From the NCBI GenBank assembly GCA_903927965.1, contig CAIYPA010000305.1:1-62917 (forward strand): a stretch of DNA of 62,917 bases, in the 5' to 3' direction. The position numbers were made by a program, and so were the translations under genes. The notes under the pieces are model-generated. The model was not told the DNA's origin. It saw only the letters and a list, made by a program, of their open reading frames with translations, and did no database searches. Below are positions 27,995 through 37,518 of this stretch, in pieces (the stretch's first letter is position 1; every line of letters begins with the position of its first letter). Source of the stretch: an uncultured Bacteroidia bacterium. GTDB taxonomy: Bacteria > Bacteroidota > Bacteroidia > Bacteroidales > Prolixibacteraceae.

Positions 27995-30331
27995 TTATTT
28001 TCCGCGCTTTTTATTTGTTTTTGGCTTGACTCCTTCGGATTCAATTATCATTTTACAGTCAGCGAATGACAATGCCTGGACATCTGTTCCTTTTTTAATC
28101 TTATAATTATCCTTTTTAAAGGAAATATAAGGACCCCAACGCCCTTCCAAGATACGGATCTCAGGATCTTCACCAAACGTTTTTATAACTGATTTGATCG
28201 TATTTTCCCTTTTTTCCTCTATTAATTCGATTGCCCGTTCAATTGTTACCGTAAGGGGATCATCGATATCTTTTTTCAATGAAACAAAATTTCCATCGTG
28301 GCGAACATATGGACCAAACCTTCCAATCCCTACAATCACTTTTTTACCCTCAAATTCTCCAAGGTCACGTGGCAACTCGAACAATTTGATCGCCTCTTCC
28401 ATGGAAATGGTCTCAATGCTCTGTCCTTTCTGAAGGCTTGCAAATTGGGGTTTTTCATCACTACCCTCAACTGCTTCACCCAATTGAACAAAAGGCCCAA
28501 ACCTTCCGATTTTGGCTGAAACCAATTTGCCTGTGGCCGGATCTTGACCCAAAATCCTCTCACCCCTCGCTCTTTCAGAATTAGTCAAGGCATCTTCGAT
28601 TTTGACATGGAAAGGCTGATAAAAATCATCGATCATCCGATTCCATACCAATTGCCCTTCTGCAATCTCATCGAACTGTTTTTCGACAGAGGCGGTAAAA
28701 TTGAAATCGACTATAGGTTCAAAATACTTAACTAGAAAATCATTTACAACCAAACCAATGTCCGTTGGGAAAAGCTTTGATTTTTCCGCACCTGCAATTT
28801 CTGTCTTTACCTCTTCCCCGATCATTCCATTCCGTAAGATTAAGGTAAGAAAGGTACGTTCTACACCTTCCCTATCTTCTTTAACAACATATTCGCGTTG
28901 CTGAATGGTTGTGATTGTTGGGGCATAAGTTGATGGACGACCGATTCCCAACTCCTCAAGTTTTCGGACCAGGCTTGCTTCAGTATATCGTGCAGCTTTT
29001 TGTGAGAACCTTTCAAGTGCCTGAATATGATCTGGTAGCAACTTTTGATTTACAGAAAGTACCGGAAGCATACCCTTTTCATCCTCATTACCACTCTCAT
29101 CATCGGTCGATTCCATATATACGCTTAAGAATCCATCAAACCGAAGAACCTCCCCCGAGGCTACAAACAGCTCGGTTGCCTTGGAAACGGTAATGTTTAC
29201 CGTTGTCCTTTCGATTTCCGCATCTGCCATTTGCGAAGCCAGGGTCCGCTTCCAGATCAAACTATAAAGCCTTTGTTCCTGTGGTGTCCCTTCAACCTCC
29301 TCCTGATCAAAATAGGTTGGACGGATTGCTTCATGAGCCTCCTGAGCACCTTTTACCTTGGTCTTGTATTGGCGGATTTTTACATATTTTTCACCATACG
29401 ATCCGATTATTTTTTTCTTTGCCGCGCCGATAGCCTCATTTGACAAATTCGTAGAATCTGTACGCATATAGGTTATTTTCCCAGACTCATACAATCTTTG
29501 GGCCAACGACATTGTAAGCCCTACCGGAAAACCAAGTTTCCTGCTTGCTTCCTGCTGAAGCGTTGATGTTGTAAACGGTGCAGCAGGCGATTTTTTCGCT
29601 GGACGGGTCACAATATCTGCAATTGTGAAATCCGAACCTTTACATTTTAAGAGGAATGACTTCGCGGCTTCAGCTGTATCAAAGCGGTTGTTCAATTCGG
29701 CTTTAAGCAGTGAAACCTTTCCGTTCTTTTCGGGAACTAAAAATACAGCGTTTACCCTGAAAAATGGGACGCTAAGAAAATTGGTAATCTCCCGTTCACG
29801 ATCTACAATCAACCTCACTGCGACAGACTGAACCCTACCAGCTGACAATGAGGGTTTTACCTTTTTCCATAAAACTGGGGAGATTTCAAAACCAACCAAT
29901 CTGTCGAGAACACGACGTGCCTGTTGGGCATCGACCAAATCTTTGTTCAACAAGCGCGGGTTTTCGATGGCTTTCAAAATAGCCTCCTTCGTGATCTCGT
30001 GAAAAACGATCCGGTTTGTATTTTTGGGATCAAGGTGAAGCACCTCCATTAAATGCCAGGCGATTGCCTCCCCTTCGCGATCCTCGTCCGATGCGATCCA
30101 TACCGTTTTTGCCGATTTGGCACATTTTTTTAAGTCGCTGACAACCTTTTTCTTATCTTCAGAAATAATATAATTTGGTTGATAATTGTTGTTGATATCA
30201 ACTCCAAAGTCCTTTTTATCGAGGTCTCGAATGTGCCCAAAACTAGACTTGACGAGAAAATTTTTTCCTAAAATTTTCTCGATTGTTTTCGCTTTTGCCG
30301 GCGACTCGACTATTACCAGATTCTCTTCCAT
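27995..30331 (-). CDS. topA: DNA topoisomerase I
   Basis: About 778 residues from the ATG at 30331; a 30400 start would add 23 residues of non-family sequence. The Toprim domain begins at once (ENLVIVESPAKAKTIEKILG) with the DEDREGEAIAWHL acidic triad. The catalytic tyrosine lies in GKITYMRTDSTNLS (about residue 286). The core is followed by C-terminal repeats of the GRFGPFVQLG / GRFGPYVRHDG type (Toprim_Crpt-like) instead of zinc fingers, usual in Bacteroidota. It relaxes negative supercoils in the cytoplasm. Confidence 0.95.
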   Translation of the reverse strand: MEENLVIVESPAKAKTIEKILGKNFLVKSSFGHIRDLDKKDFGVDINNNYQPNYIISEDKKKVVSDLKKCAKSAKTVWIASDEDREGEAIAWHLMEVLHLDPKNTNRIVFHEITKEAILKAIENPRLLNKDLVDAQQARRVLDRLVGFEISPVLWKKVKPSLSAGRVQSVAVRLIVDREREITNFLSVPFFRVNAVFLVPEKNGKVSLLKAELNNRFDTAEAAKSFLLKCKGSDFTIADIVTRPAKKSPAAPFTTSTLQQEASRKLGFPVGLTMSLAQRLYESGKITYMRTDSTNLSNEAIGAAKKKIIGSYGEKYVKIRQYKTKVKGAQEAHEAIRPTYFDQEEVEGTPQEQRLYSLIWKRTLASQMADAEIERTTVNITVSKATELFVASGEVLRFDGFLSVYMESTDDESGNEDEKGMLPVLSVNQKLLPDHIQALERFSQKAARYTEASLVRKLEELGIGRPSTYAPTITTIQQREYVVKEDREGVERTFLTLILRNGMIGEEVKTEIAGAEKSKLFPTDIGLVVNDFLVKYFEPIVDFNFTASVEKQFDEIAEGQLVWNRMIDDFYQPFHVKIEDALTNSERARGERILGQDPATGKLVSAKIGRFGPFVQLGEAVEGSDEKPQFASLQKGQSIETISMEEAIKLFELPRDLGEFEGKKVIVGIGRFGPYVRHDGNFVSLKKDIDDPLTVTIERAIELIEEKRENTIKSVIKTFGEDPEIRILEGRWGPYISFKKDNYKIKKGTDVQALSFADCKMIIESEGVKPKTNKKRGK

Positions 30332-30672
30332 GCTTTTACAGAGTAGTATTGGTGCTTCTAAAATTTTTGCAAAGTAAAGAAAATCAAAACCTAAGTTCAA
30401 ACTATTTCAACAAACTTACCAGTTGGGAACAGGAAATAAGAACAAAAATAGCAACATAGATTCACTGATAATCAGCTATATACGTCCTATAAATAAATTA
30501 TTCGTTTATCCTTTATTTTCAGTGGACAGGAGTTTTTTTCATAAGAAAAAATTCCTGATATTCACGAAAAAATGAACCATTTAATTCGCAAATATCAGGA
30601 ATTCAGATAATTAATAAATAATATCAAAATCTGACCATTATCGCCCGAACAAATCCTTTTTGTTACATTACT
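30332..30672. other. intergenic region upstream of topA, non-coding
   Basis: No coding ORF is seen. It holds an inverted repeat at 30550-30603 that may end the NIPSNAP/fucose operon, and AT-rich sequence that presumably carries the topA promoter on the minus strand. No clear TAnnTTTG element was identified there. Confidence 0.45.
30550..30603. repeat. 13-bp perfect inverted repeat downstream of the fucose operon
   Basis: AATTCCTGATATT (30550-30562) and AATATCAGGAATT (30591-30603) are perfect complements separated by 28 nt. Lying 70 nt past the NIPSNAP stop, it could form a long-loop hairpin that ends the operon or be a protein-binding site upstream of topA. No T-run follows. Confidence 0.55.
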
Positions 30673-31455
30673 TTAAAAATCCGAATAATCGGTAGGATTA
30701 AGCAACAAGATGACAGATTTTGATACTGTATGTTTATATTCTTCGAGTGCGGAAAGCTTTTTCCAGTCGGGATGGTTCCTGAATGCATCCCAATGGGCGT
30801 TGTGCGCGGCCATGTCAGAAAAAGTAGTAAGGTACATCAGGTTTGGCATAGTAGGACCCGAAATAACCTCAGCATAGAAAACTGCGTTAAATTCGAGTGT
30901 TTTAAAAAGTTTTATTTCCCCACCCTCGTTGAACATCTTCACTTTCTTAAGAAACAAGTTCTGGGTTGGACCTTCATAACTTCTTAATTCATAAATTCTT
31001 TCTGAAGGTTTTGTCTGATGCTTCGGAATAGATATTTCAGGGGCTCCAGGGAAAGCTTTTAGAAGGATAGATTCCTTTCTAAAAAAAGGAACATTGTCCC
31101 AAGCTGCATTCAGGAAATCAGCACCAGATGACTGATATACTGCATCATTGGCAAGAGTTGCATTTAGCTTTTCAAGTTGATCAAGTGAATTTAATGAATA
31201 GACTATGTACACCTTATTTTTATTGGCTGTGTCACTTGGAATTGGCTTTAAAACACCCACATTTTTAATACCAGCCCTGTGTAGGGCAGGCAAATATGCG
31301 TTTTTTAGGTAACTGTCAATCTTTGCTTCCTGATCTTTCCCACTTAACTTATAAATCTGAATCTGATAAAAATCTCTACCACCTGCCACTCCCAACTGAG
31401 CCATAACGATGAGCAGAATGGCCAAAAGGGAAAATTTTCTGAATGCTTTTTTCAT
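30673..31455 (-). CDS. secreted NIPSNAP-family protein
   Basis: 260 residues with a signal peptide (LLAILLIVMAQLGVAGG). Two ferredoxin-like NIPSNAP repeats follow: FYQIQIYKLSG with VYIVYSL, and RIYELRSYEGPTQ with NAHWDAFRNHPDWKKL. The second is the classic NIPSNAP pattern. The bacterial role is unknown, though such genes are frequent in glycan-utilisation loci. It is the last gene of the operon starting at fucU, 53 bp after the GH105 gene. Confidence 0.88.
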   Translation of the reverse strand: MKKAFRKFSLLAILLIVMAQLGVAGGRDFYQIQIYKLSGKDQEAKIDSYLKNAYLPALHRAGIKNVGVLKPIPSDTANKNKVYIVYSLNSLDQLEKLNATLANDAVYQSSGADFLNAAWDNVPFFRKESILLKAFPGAPEISIPKHQTKPSERIYELRSYEGPTQNLFLKKVKMFNEGGEIKLFKTLEFNAVFYAEVISGPTMPNLMYLTTFSDMAAHNAHWDAFRNHPDWKKLSALEEYKHTVSKSVILLLNPTDYSDF

Positions 31456-31508
31456 TTTTTATGATTTTAAATATTGAATAATGATGTGCAATCTAATTTT
31501 TATTGTAC

Positions 31509-32642
31509 TTACCGTAATAACGCTGTTGCGCACCAGATTAGAGGTGCCTGACCGTGTAAATCACCAACAATTCTCTTGCGTTGAAGGTAATAATCGTGGT
31601 CATTTTTAATATTGGTACCTTCACAAACTTCGGTCAACTCGTCATTCCCGTTGATGAAGCCAAGCAGGGCGAGCCAACCTTTCCGTGCCGCAACACCGTA
31701 AGTTTTCTTATCAAGCCAGCCATTTTTAACACCTGTGATCATGGCATATGTAAACATGGCAGTACCGGAGGTCTCCTTCCATGCTTCTGGATCATCAATG
31801 ATCTGCCTCCACATCCCTTCCGGAGTCTGGTATCTCAATAAAGCAGCCATCATTTTATTATAACCGGTCATGATCTGATCCCTGTTGGGATTGTCTTTAG
31901 GCAAAATCCGAAGAATTTCGGCCATCCCTACTGCCATCCATCCATTTCCTCGTCCCCAACTGTAATGGGTCTCTGGGGAGTGATAAAATAATCCATTATC
32001 AAGCTGTATCTTATTAATATACAATACCATTTCTTTGGCAGCCCTGTTAATGTATTTTTTATCGCCAGTTGCACGATAGGCCTGAGACTGAACAGCAGTG
32101 ATCATGAACATATCATCAATCCATATCCTTGTCTGCCAAGAAAAGCCCTGATCGGCCCAAACCTTATCTGCTGGTTTGGCATTCTCCGGAAGTTTCCATT
32201 GTTCATCGGCATAGCGTAACCCCAAATCAAGGTATTTTGATTGTTTGGTCTGAAGATAAAGTTCCAGTGCCAGCGAACCGAAAACATTGTTGTCCACATG
32301 GTTGGGCTTTGGAAGGAGATTTTTCTGGCTGTCGAACAAGGGGGCAAACCTGGATTCAAGCCCCTCAAACAGTTTTTGATCATGGGTGATCCGCGAGAAC
32401 CATAACCCTCCCAACCATGCACACACATCAGGATAGGTTATCTGGACCGGAGGAGTATAAGGATGTGTATTCCCATAACTGGAATGGGGCGTGTTCAGAA
32501 ATTTGACCACAATGCGTTTTCCAACTTCAGCCGGTGATGAACCCTTGGGCCAGTGTTTCAGGTCGGAACTATTGTTTTTTGCGTTCAATTCTAAAACACT
32601 GGATGACAATAATATAAAAAATGCAATGCGAAAAATGTTCAT
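31509..32642 (-). CDS. GH88/GH105 family unsaturated glucuronyl/galacturonyl hydrolase
   Basis: 377 residues with a signal peptide (FRIAFFILLSSSVLELNA). The (alpha/alpha)6 barrel motifs are WIDDMFMITAVQSQAY (with the candidate catalytic Asp), HYSWGRGNGWMAVGMAEIL and ETSGTAMFTYAM. The RGNGW motif is typical of YteR-like GH105. These enzymes remove the terminal unsaturated uronic acid left by polysaccharide lyases through hydration. Together with fucosidases and FucP it suggests a fucosylated, uronate-containing target glycan. The gene lies 17 bp after the GH29 gene. Confidence 0.9.
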   Translation of the reverse strand: MNIFRIAFFILLSSSVLELNAKNNSSDLKHWPKGSSPAEVGKRIVVKFLNTPHSSYGNTHPYTPPVQITYPDVCAWLGGLWFSRITHDQKLFEGLESRFAPLFDSQKNLLPKPNHVDNNVFGSLALELYLQTKQSKYLDLGLRYADEQWKLPENAKPADKVWADQGFSWQTRIWIDDMFMITAVQSQAYRATGDKKYINRAAKEMVLYINKIQLDNGLFYHSPETHYSWGRGNGWMAVGMAEILRILPKDNPNRDQIMTGYNKMMAALLRYQTPEGMWRQIIDDPEAWKETSGTAMFTYAMITGVKNGWLDKKTYGVAARKGWLALLGFINGNDELTEVCEGTNIKNDHDYYLQRKRIVGDLHGQAPLIWCATALLR

Positions 32643-32659
32643 ATGTTGCGTTTCAATTC

Positions 32660-34330
32660 TTAATCGGCCCTAAGCAAGATCCATTCGTTGATCGTAGGTT
32701 CCTTTGCTTCAACAATTTTTAACCTGAAATAACGGGCAGTCACAGTCTTAAATGATGCAGTTTGACCAGTTCCATTCGTTGTTACAGCCAATGCGACGGC
32801 CCATTTATCTCCTGATTTGTATTGGAGTTCGAGTTTCTGCCCCTTGTTGTCCCATGGATGCCATGGTTCAACGACAGAAAACGCGCCAATTGCAGTTTCT
32901 TTACCAAGGTCAACTTCGGCCCATTTGTCCTTATCTTCAAAAGTAGGTTGCCATTTGTCTTTGGGATTGCCATTGAAAAGATTTTTTGCTGAAGTCCCTT
33001 CTTTTTCGGAAGAGGCAGTTGCTGTTTTACCAGTTGTCGGCAGGGGCAATACTTCGGGGGCTCCATTTAATTCAACAACAACAACAGAAGCAATCGGATC
33101 GGGGGCATTGCCAACAAGGGTAATCGTATTTTTGGAGGTTGTCTTTTCGACAGAAAGAGATTTTTTTGGATCTGAAAGCAAATAAGCCTTATTGACTTTG
33201 TTCAGAACCGGAATAGAAATTTTCCCATCTTTTGGCCAGTCAAAAACATGAAGATAAAGTTTGTTCCCTTTTTGGGTACACCTTCCCCACGGCAGATAGC
33301 TGAAAGGACTTGCAGTAGTTCCATAAATGGCTTCTCCATTTATTTTCATCCACTTTCCAACTTCCTGAAGCCGTTCAATACTTGGTTGCGGAATTAATCC
33401 TTCTTGTGTAGGACCAACATTTAATAGATAATTTCCACCTTTGCTGACGATGTCGATAAGGGTCTGAATAATCACCGTTGGTGATTTCCAGTTGTTGTCT
33501 TTTGATTTATACCCCCAGGTATCGTTCATGGTCATACAGGTTTCCCAATTCCGGCCAGGAAAGCCAGTCGCCGGAACAAATTGTTCGGGAGTTTCGGTAT
33601 CACCATTGTAACCGCCACCTAACCTGTTATTGGTGATCAGATTGGGATATTTGCTGATCACAGGCAGAAATTTCTCGGCCCGTTCTTTTGTCATGTCAGT
33701 TGGGGTATCCCACCAAAGAATGTCCACCTGTCCATAGTTGGAAAGGATTTCCTGAACCTGGGGAACCGCTATTTTTTCAATGTATTCGTCCATAGAGCCT
33801 TCCTGAGCCTTATCCCATTTGCCGCCACTGGCAGAACCGCCGTTGTTCCAGTCCTGAGCCTGTGAATAGTAAAATCCAAGCCTGATCCCAGCCTTATGGC
33901 AAGCTTCGGCCAATGGTTTCAGCACATCTTTCCCATAAGGGGTTGCATCCACAATATTCCACTTTGATGCTTTGGTCGCAAAGTTGGCAAAACCATCATG
34001 ATGTTTGGAAGTGATCACAAGGTATTTCATCCCTGCATCCTTTGCCATTTTCACCCAGGCTTCAGGATTGTATTTCACCGGGTTATATTCCTTTGCATAA
34101 GCCTGATAAGTCGCTTTGGGAATCTTCCCACGGTTCATGATCCATTCACCGATACCTTCTACATCTTTCCCATTGTAAACACCTGCAGGAACAGAATAAA
34201 CTCCCCAATGGATGAAAAGTCCAAATTTGGCTTCTTTCCACCAATCCATCTTGTCAGGCTTTGTTTGGGCAAACACATTGATTGTCAATGCAATTGCAAT
34301 AATCAATAAAATATTCCCTTTCATAACCAA
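32660..34330 (-). CDS. alpha-L-fucosidase (GH29) with C-terminal F5/8 C-like domain
   Basis: 556 residues with a signal peptide. The GH29 barrel starts WWKEAKFGLFIHWGVYS, then YLVITSKHHDGFANF. The nucleophile is Asp208 in VDILWWDTP. The domain after about residue 330 is a beta-sandwich linker; the C-terminal ~125 residues (TASSEKEGTSAKNLFNG..WAEVDLGKETAIGAFSVVE) form a discoidin/F5-8-C carbohydrate-binding module. It hydrolyses terminal alpha-L-fucose outside the cytoplasm. It lies 8 bp after the Gfo/Idh/MocA gene in the fucose operon. Confidence 0.93.
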   Translation of the reverse strand: MVMKGNILLIIAIALTINVFAQTKPDKMDWWKEAKFGLFIHWGVYSVPAGVYNGKDVEGIGEWIMNRGKIPKATYQAYAKEYNPVKYNPEAWVKMAKDAGMKYLVITSKHHDGFANFATKASKWNIVDATPYGKDVLKPLAEACHKAGIRLGFYYSQAQDWNNGGSASGGKWDKAQEGSMDEYIEKIAVPQVQEILSNYGQVDILWWDTPTDMTKERAEKFLPVISKYPNLITNNRLGGGYNGDTETPEQFVPATGFPGRNWETCMTMNDTWGYKSKDNNWKSPTVIIQTLIDIVSKGGNYLLNVGPTQEGLIPQPSIERLQEVGKWMKINGEAIYGTTASPFSYLPWGRCTQKGNKLYLHVFDWPKDGKISIPVLNKVNKAYLLSDPKKSLSVEKTTSKNTITLVGNAPDPIASVVVVELNGAPEVLPLPTTGKTATASSEKEGTSAKNLFNGNPKDKWQPTFEDKDKWAEVDLGKETAIGAFSVVEPWHPWDNKGQKLELQYKSGDKWAVALAVTTNGTGQTASFKTVTARYFRLKIVEAKEPTINEWILLRAD

Positions 34331-34338
34331 TTGTAATT

Positions 34339-35706
34339 TTAAAGATTCTCACCGAAAGAAAATCCCTTGCGCGCCGGTTCTTTGATGTAATTGTCCAGCT
34401 CGGGATGATTGGTAACCTTCATATTTTTGGCATCGTATTCGATCCGTGTATTAAACCTCTGGGCCAATACGCCTGTCAGCGACATCTCGACCAATTGGGT
34501 GGCATAATCAAAATTGGAACCAGGGACTTTTCCGTTTTTAATTGCATCAATCCATTCACGCTGAGGGTTTTCCTCAAATGTTCTTGGAATTGTTTTCTCT
34601 GGAAGCTTGGTCTGGAAGGTTTCCCATTCACCTTTTGGCATCATCAATGCAGGGGTATTCGGCCTACCGCCTGTGGCGAGGCACATTTTGTCACCTACCA
34701 TGATCATGCCACTTCCCGGCAACTTGTCGGTGTACCATTCGGGGCGAACTTCTGGTTTAAGGCCACCTTCGTACCAATGCATTTTAACCGGTACCTTGTT
34801 CCCGCGTGCTGGAAATTCCCAACGCATGATCGCCTGGTCTGAAACATACCCATTGTCGGGAACAGGTGATTTGAATTCTGCCTCAACAACATCGGGCAAT
34901 CCCAGATCCAATGCCCAGAAAGGGGCATCCAGGGTATGACAGCACCAATCGCCCAATTCACCATTCCCAAAATCAAAATAACCGCGCCAGGTTTTAGGGG
35001 CATATGTGTTGTTGAATGGTCTGAAAGCGGCCGGTCCAAGCCACAAGTCCCAGTCGAAACCGGCTGGAATGGGTTGTTCCGGCGGTGGAAAACTTGCTGG
35101 TTTGTTGAAATATTTTGTCGGGCCAAAGTCAGGCCCGTCAAACCATGCTATAACTTCGGTCACATTTCCAAGTAAACCAGCTTCGTACCACTCTTTAACC
35201 TGCCGTATTCCATTTGTGGCATGACCCTGATTGGCCATCTGAGTTATCACATTGTAATGTTTGGCCGCTTTCCTTAGTGTACGCAATTGCCAGATGTTGT
35301 GTGCCAGTGGCTTCTCGCAGATCACATGTTTCCCCAATTCCATAGCTGCCATTAATGCCGGGAAATGGGAATGATCAGGTGTACAGACCATTACAGCATC
35401 AATCTCCTTGTGCATCTTGTCGAACATGACCCTGTAATCTTTAAACCTTTTGGCATTGGGCATCGCTTTAAAAGCATCTGCAGCTCTGTTGTCATCGACA
35501 TCGCACAAAGCAACAATGTTTTCATTCCATGTCGGATCCTTCTGATTGATCAACTTGCTCCAGTTGCTTTTCCCCTGTCCACCCACGCCAATGACAGCCA
35601 CATTCAGGCGGCCAGAAGGGGAACAACTCATCATATTTGGAATGAATACTGCCCCTGCACTCAACAGAGATGCCGATTTGATAAAATCTCTTCTTGTTGT
35701 TCTCAT
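34339..35706 (-). CDS. Gfo/Idh/MocA family oxidoreductase, Tat-exported, in the fucose operon
   Basis: 455 residues with a twin-arginine signal (TTRRDFIKSASLLSAG). It ends IPNMMSC, so it may also be lipidated. The Rossmann motif is VIGVGGQGKSNW, the CDVD strand end and CTPDHSHF follow, and the catalytic ICEKPLAH motif is intact. The GDWCCHTLDAPFWAL segment holds the active-site His. It presumably oxidises or reduces a sugar with a bound nicotinamide cofactor outside the cytoplasm; the substrate could be L-fucose or a fucoside, inferred only from the operon. It lies 21 bp after fucP. Confidence 0.9.
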   Translation of the reverse strand: MRTTRRDFIKSASLLSAGAVFIPNMMSCSPSGRLNVAVIGVGGQGKSNWSKLINQKDPTWNENIVALCDVDDNRAADAFKAMPNAKRFKDYRVMFDKMHKEIDAVMVCTPDHSHFPALMAAMELGKHVICEKPLAHNIWQLRTLRKAAKHYNVITQMANQGHATNGIRQVKEWYEAGLLGNVTEVIAWFDGPDFGPTKYFNKPASFPPPEQPIPAGFDWDLWLGPAAFRPFNNTYAPKTWRGYFDFGNGELGDWCCHTLDAPFWALDLGLPDVVEAEFKSPVPDNGYVSDQAIMRWEFPARGNKVPVKMHWYEGGLKPEVRPEWYTDKLPGSGMIMVGDKMCLATGGRPNTPALMMPKGEWETFQTKLPEKTIPRTFEENPQREWIDAIKNGKVPGSNFDYATQLVEMSLTGVLAQRFNTRIEYDAKNMKVTNHPELDNYIKEPARKGFSFGENL

Positions 35707-35727
35707 CAGTTTATAATTTGTTATATT

Positions 35728-36969
35728 TTAAGCAATTACAGTGTGTCTTGTTTTGTATCCGTACGATCCGAAAAAGAAAATGATCACAAAGCATAACAAA
35801 GGAACAATAAATCCTAGCTGCATACTGGATACATCGGCAATATATCCCATAAAAACCGGGCATATTGCGCCGCCTACAATTGCCATTACCAGATAAGATG
35901 AAGCCTGCTTTGTTTGGGCTCCCAATCCTTTAATACCTAATGCAAAAATAGTTGGGAACATGACCGACATACAGAAGTAGGTCACAAAAAGGGCGATAAT
36001 TGAAATCCAACCCAAATTGGCGATTACCGTACCCATGGCAACAATATTGACCAAAGCATACGCTGCAATCATACGGTTGGGTTTGATCCATTTCATAAGG
36101 ATACTACCCGATACCCTTCCGAACCAAAAGAAGAAAAAACCGACTGATAGCATATAGGCTGCTTTTTCAGGTGTAATCGCAGGCATGGTTTCGGTGACAT
36201 AATTGATAAAAAAACTGTTTATCCCTGTTTGGGCTGCCACATAAAAGAATTGGGCTACCACGGCAAAAATAAAATGGCTTTGCTTCCAAAACGGTTTGGT
36301 GATTTCGCCGACTTCATGGTGCACTCCTTCTTCCTCATTTATCTCAGGAAGCTTGGTCAGGATAAATAACAAGGCCACAAGGAGAACAAAAGAACCGATG
36401 ATCATATAGGGCAAAGCCATCGATGAAAATTTGTTCGCTCCACCTGAAGTGTTTCCAAGAATCAAAAGGCCACCAACAGTTGGACCGATCATCCATCCAA
36501 GTCCGTTAAATGATTGCGAAAGATTAATTCGTTGAGCAGCACTGTGTTTTGGTCCAAGAACCGTGGTATATGGATTAGCAGCCGTTTCGAGAAAAGTAAG
36601 CCCGCAGGCGATAACAAACAAACAAAGGAGTGTAAACTGAAAGGTCTGTACGTAAGTTGCTGGGAAAAACAGGAATGCCCCGAAAGCATATAGCAAAAGA
36701 CCGGAAATAATCCCTTTCCGATAGCCAAATCTTTTCATAAACAATCCCGCAGGAATGCCCATCAGAAAGTACCCTCCATAAAGCGCTGCCTGGATCCATC
36801 CTGAGGCAGCCTTTGTTATTCCCAGTATATCCTGAAAATGTTTGTTCAGCACATCGAGAAGACTGTGTGCAAAGCCCCAGAGAAAAAAGAGGCTCGTAAC
36901 CAAAATAAAAGGAATAAGATACGATGTACCGTCCTCACTTTTAATGAGCGAAACTGATTTTTTTTCCAT
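35728..36969 (-). CDS. fucP: L-fucose:H+ symporter, MFS FucP family
   Basis: 413 residues and 12 predicted membrane helices. The first helix region LFFLWGFAHSLLDVLNKHFQ and the loop GLFMKRFGYRKGI are FucP-type; ETAANPYTTVLGP and QSFNGLGWMIGP are further family signatures. It imports L-fucose with protons through the inner membrane. Neighbours support this: the fucose mutarotase gene ends 14 bp upstream and two GH29 fucosidases flank it. A related glucose/galactose or other hexose symporter is the alternative. Confidence 0.9.
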   Translation of the reverse strand: MEKKSVSLIKSEDGTSYLIPFILVTSLFFLWGFAHSLLDVLNKHFQDILGITKAASGWIQAALYGGYFLMGIPAGLFMKRFGYRKGIISGLLLYAFGAFLFFPATYVQTFQFTLLCLFVIACGLTFLETAANPYTTVLGPKHSAAQRINLSQSFNGLGWMIGPTVGGLLILGNTSGGANKFSSMALPYMIIGSFVLLVALLFILTKLPEINEEEGVHHEVGEITKPFWKQSHFIFAVVAQFFYVAAQTGINSFFINYVTETMPAITPEKAAYMLSVGFFFFWFGRVSGSILMKWIKPNRMIAAYALVNIVAMGTVIANLGWISIIALFVTYFCMSVMFPTIFALGIKGLGAQTKQASSYLVMAIVGGAICPVFMGYIADVSSMQLGFIVPLLCFVIIFFFGSYGYKTRHTVIA

Positions 36970-36983
36970 ATGAACAGTTGATT

Positions 36984-37418
36984 TTAAAGTATAGGAGTAA
37001 CCCCCTTCTTGAGTATAATATTTCCATATTTTGCTGTTTCTCCAGTCATTACAACGGCGAAAGCACTTTTTGCCCTTTCGTAGAATGCAAACCTTTCGAC
37101 CCTTTCGATGGGCGCAGCATTGGGATTTGTACGATGGATGCTTTTCAAATAACCCTCTTCGACAGTCGGGTCGAGAGTATCGCCGGGAACGGCAGCCATC
37201 ATCGCAAGTGGCTGTGGTACATAGGCATCCAATTCAAACAGCGGAAGGACAGCGGCAAGCAGGTCCGCAATTTTTAGCCCATCGGCACGTAAAACACGAG
37301 GGTTAAATGTTTCACCAGGGAAATGGGCATCGGCCAGTACAATTTCGTCGCCATGGCCCATTCTTGCCAATACGGCAAGCAATTCGGGACTGATCAGAGG
37401 GGAGATTCCTTTTAGCAT
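36984..37418 (-). CDS. fucU: L-fucose mutarotase (RbsD/FucU family)
   Basis: 144 residues. The RbsD/FucU pattern [20 protein letters not shown] with the active-site His-Asp region (about 16-35) is intact. [17 protein letters not shown] and AVPGD follow, and the [20 protein letters not shown] segment is FucU-type. It speeds interconversion of fucose anomers in the cytoplasm. It is the first gene of the six-gene fucose operon and starts beside a divergent fucosidase gene. Confidence 0.93.
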   Translation of the reverse strand: MLKGISPLISPELLAVLARMGHGDEIVLADAHFPGETFNPRVLRADGLKIADLLAAVLPLFELDAYVPQPLAMMAAVPGDTLDPTVEEGYLKSIHRTNPNAAPIERVERFAFYERAKSAFAVVMTGETAKYGNIILKKGVTPIL

Positions 37419-37438
37419 AGTTATTATGAGTTTGGGGT

Positions 37439-37446
37439 CAAATATA
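37439..37446 (-). promoter_or_regulatory. -7 element of the fucU operon
   Basis: TATATTTG on the minus strand, 20 nt before the fucU ATG, in the 100-bp divergent intergenic region. No well-spaced -33 TTG was seen, which would suit an activator-dependent promoter. Confidence 0.45.
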
Positions 37447-37491
37447 AATGTTTATTCCCGTTATTTTTTTTCTGCCAAATATAACAAATGA

Positions 37492-37499
37492 TACTTTTG
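37492..37499 (+). promoter_or_regulatory. -7 element of the divergent GH29 gene
   Basis: TACTTTTG fits TAnnTTTG and lies 19 nt before the ATG at 37519. It faces away from the fucU -7 element 45 bp away, so one regulator between them could control both directions. Confidence 0.5.
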
Positions 37500-37518
37500 T
37501 GAAGAAATTTGAAAAAAG

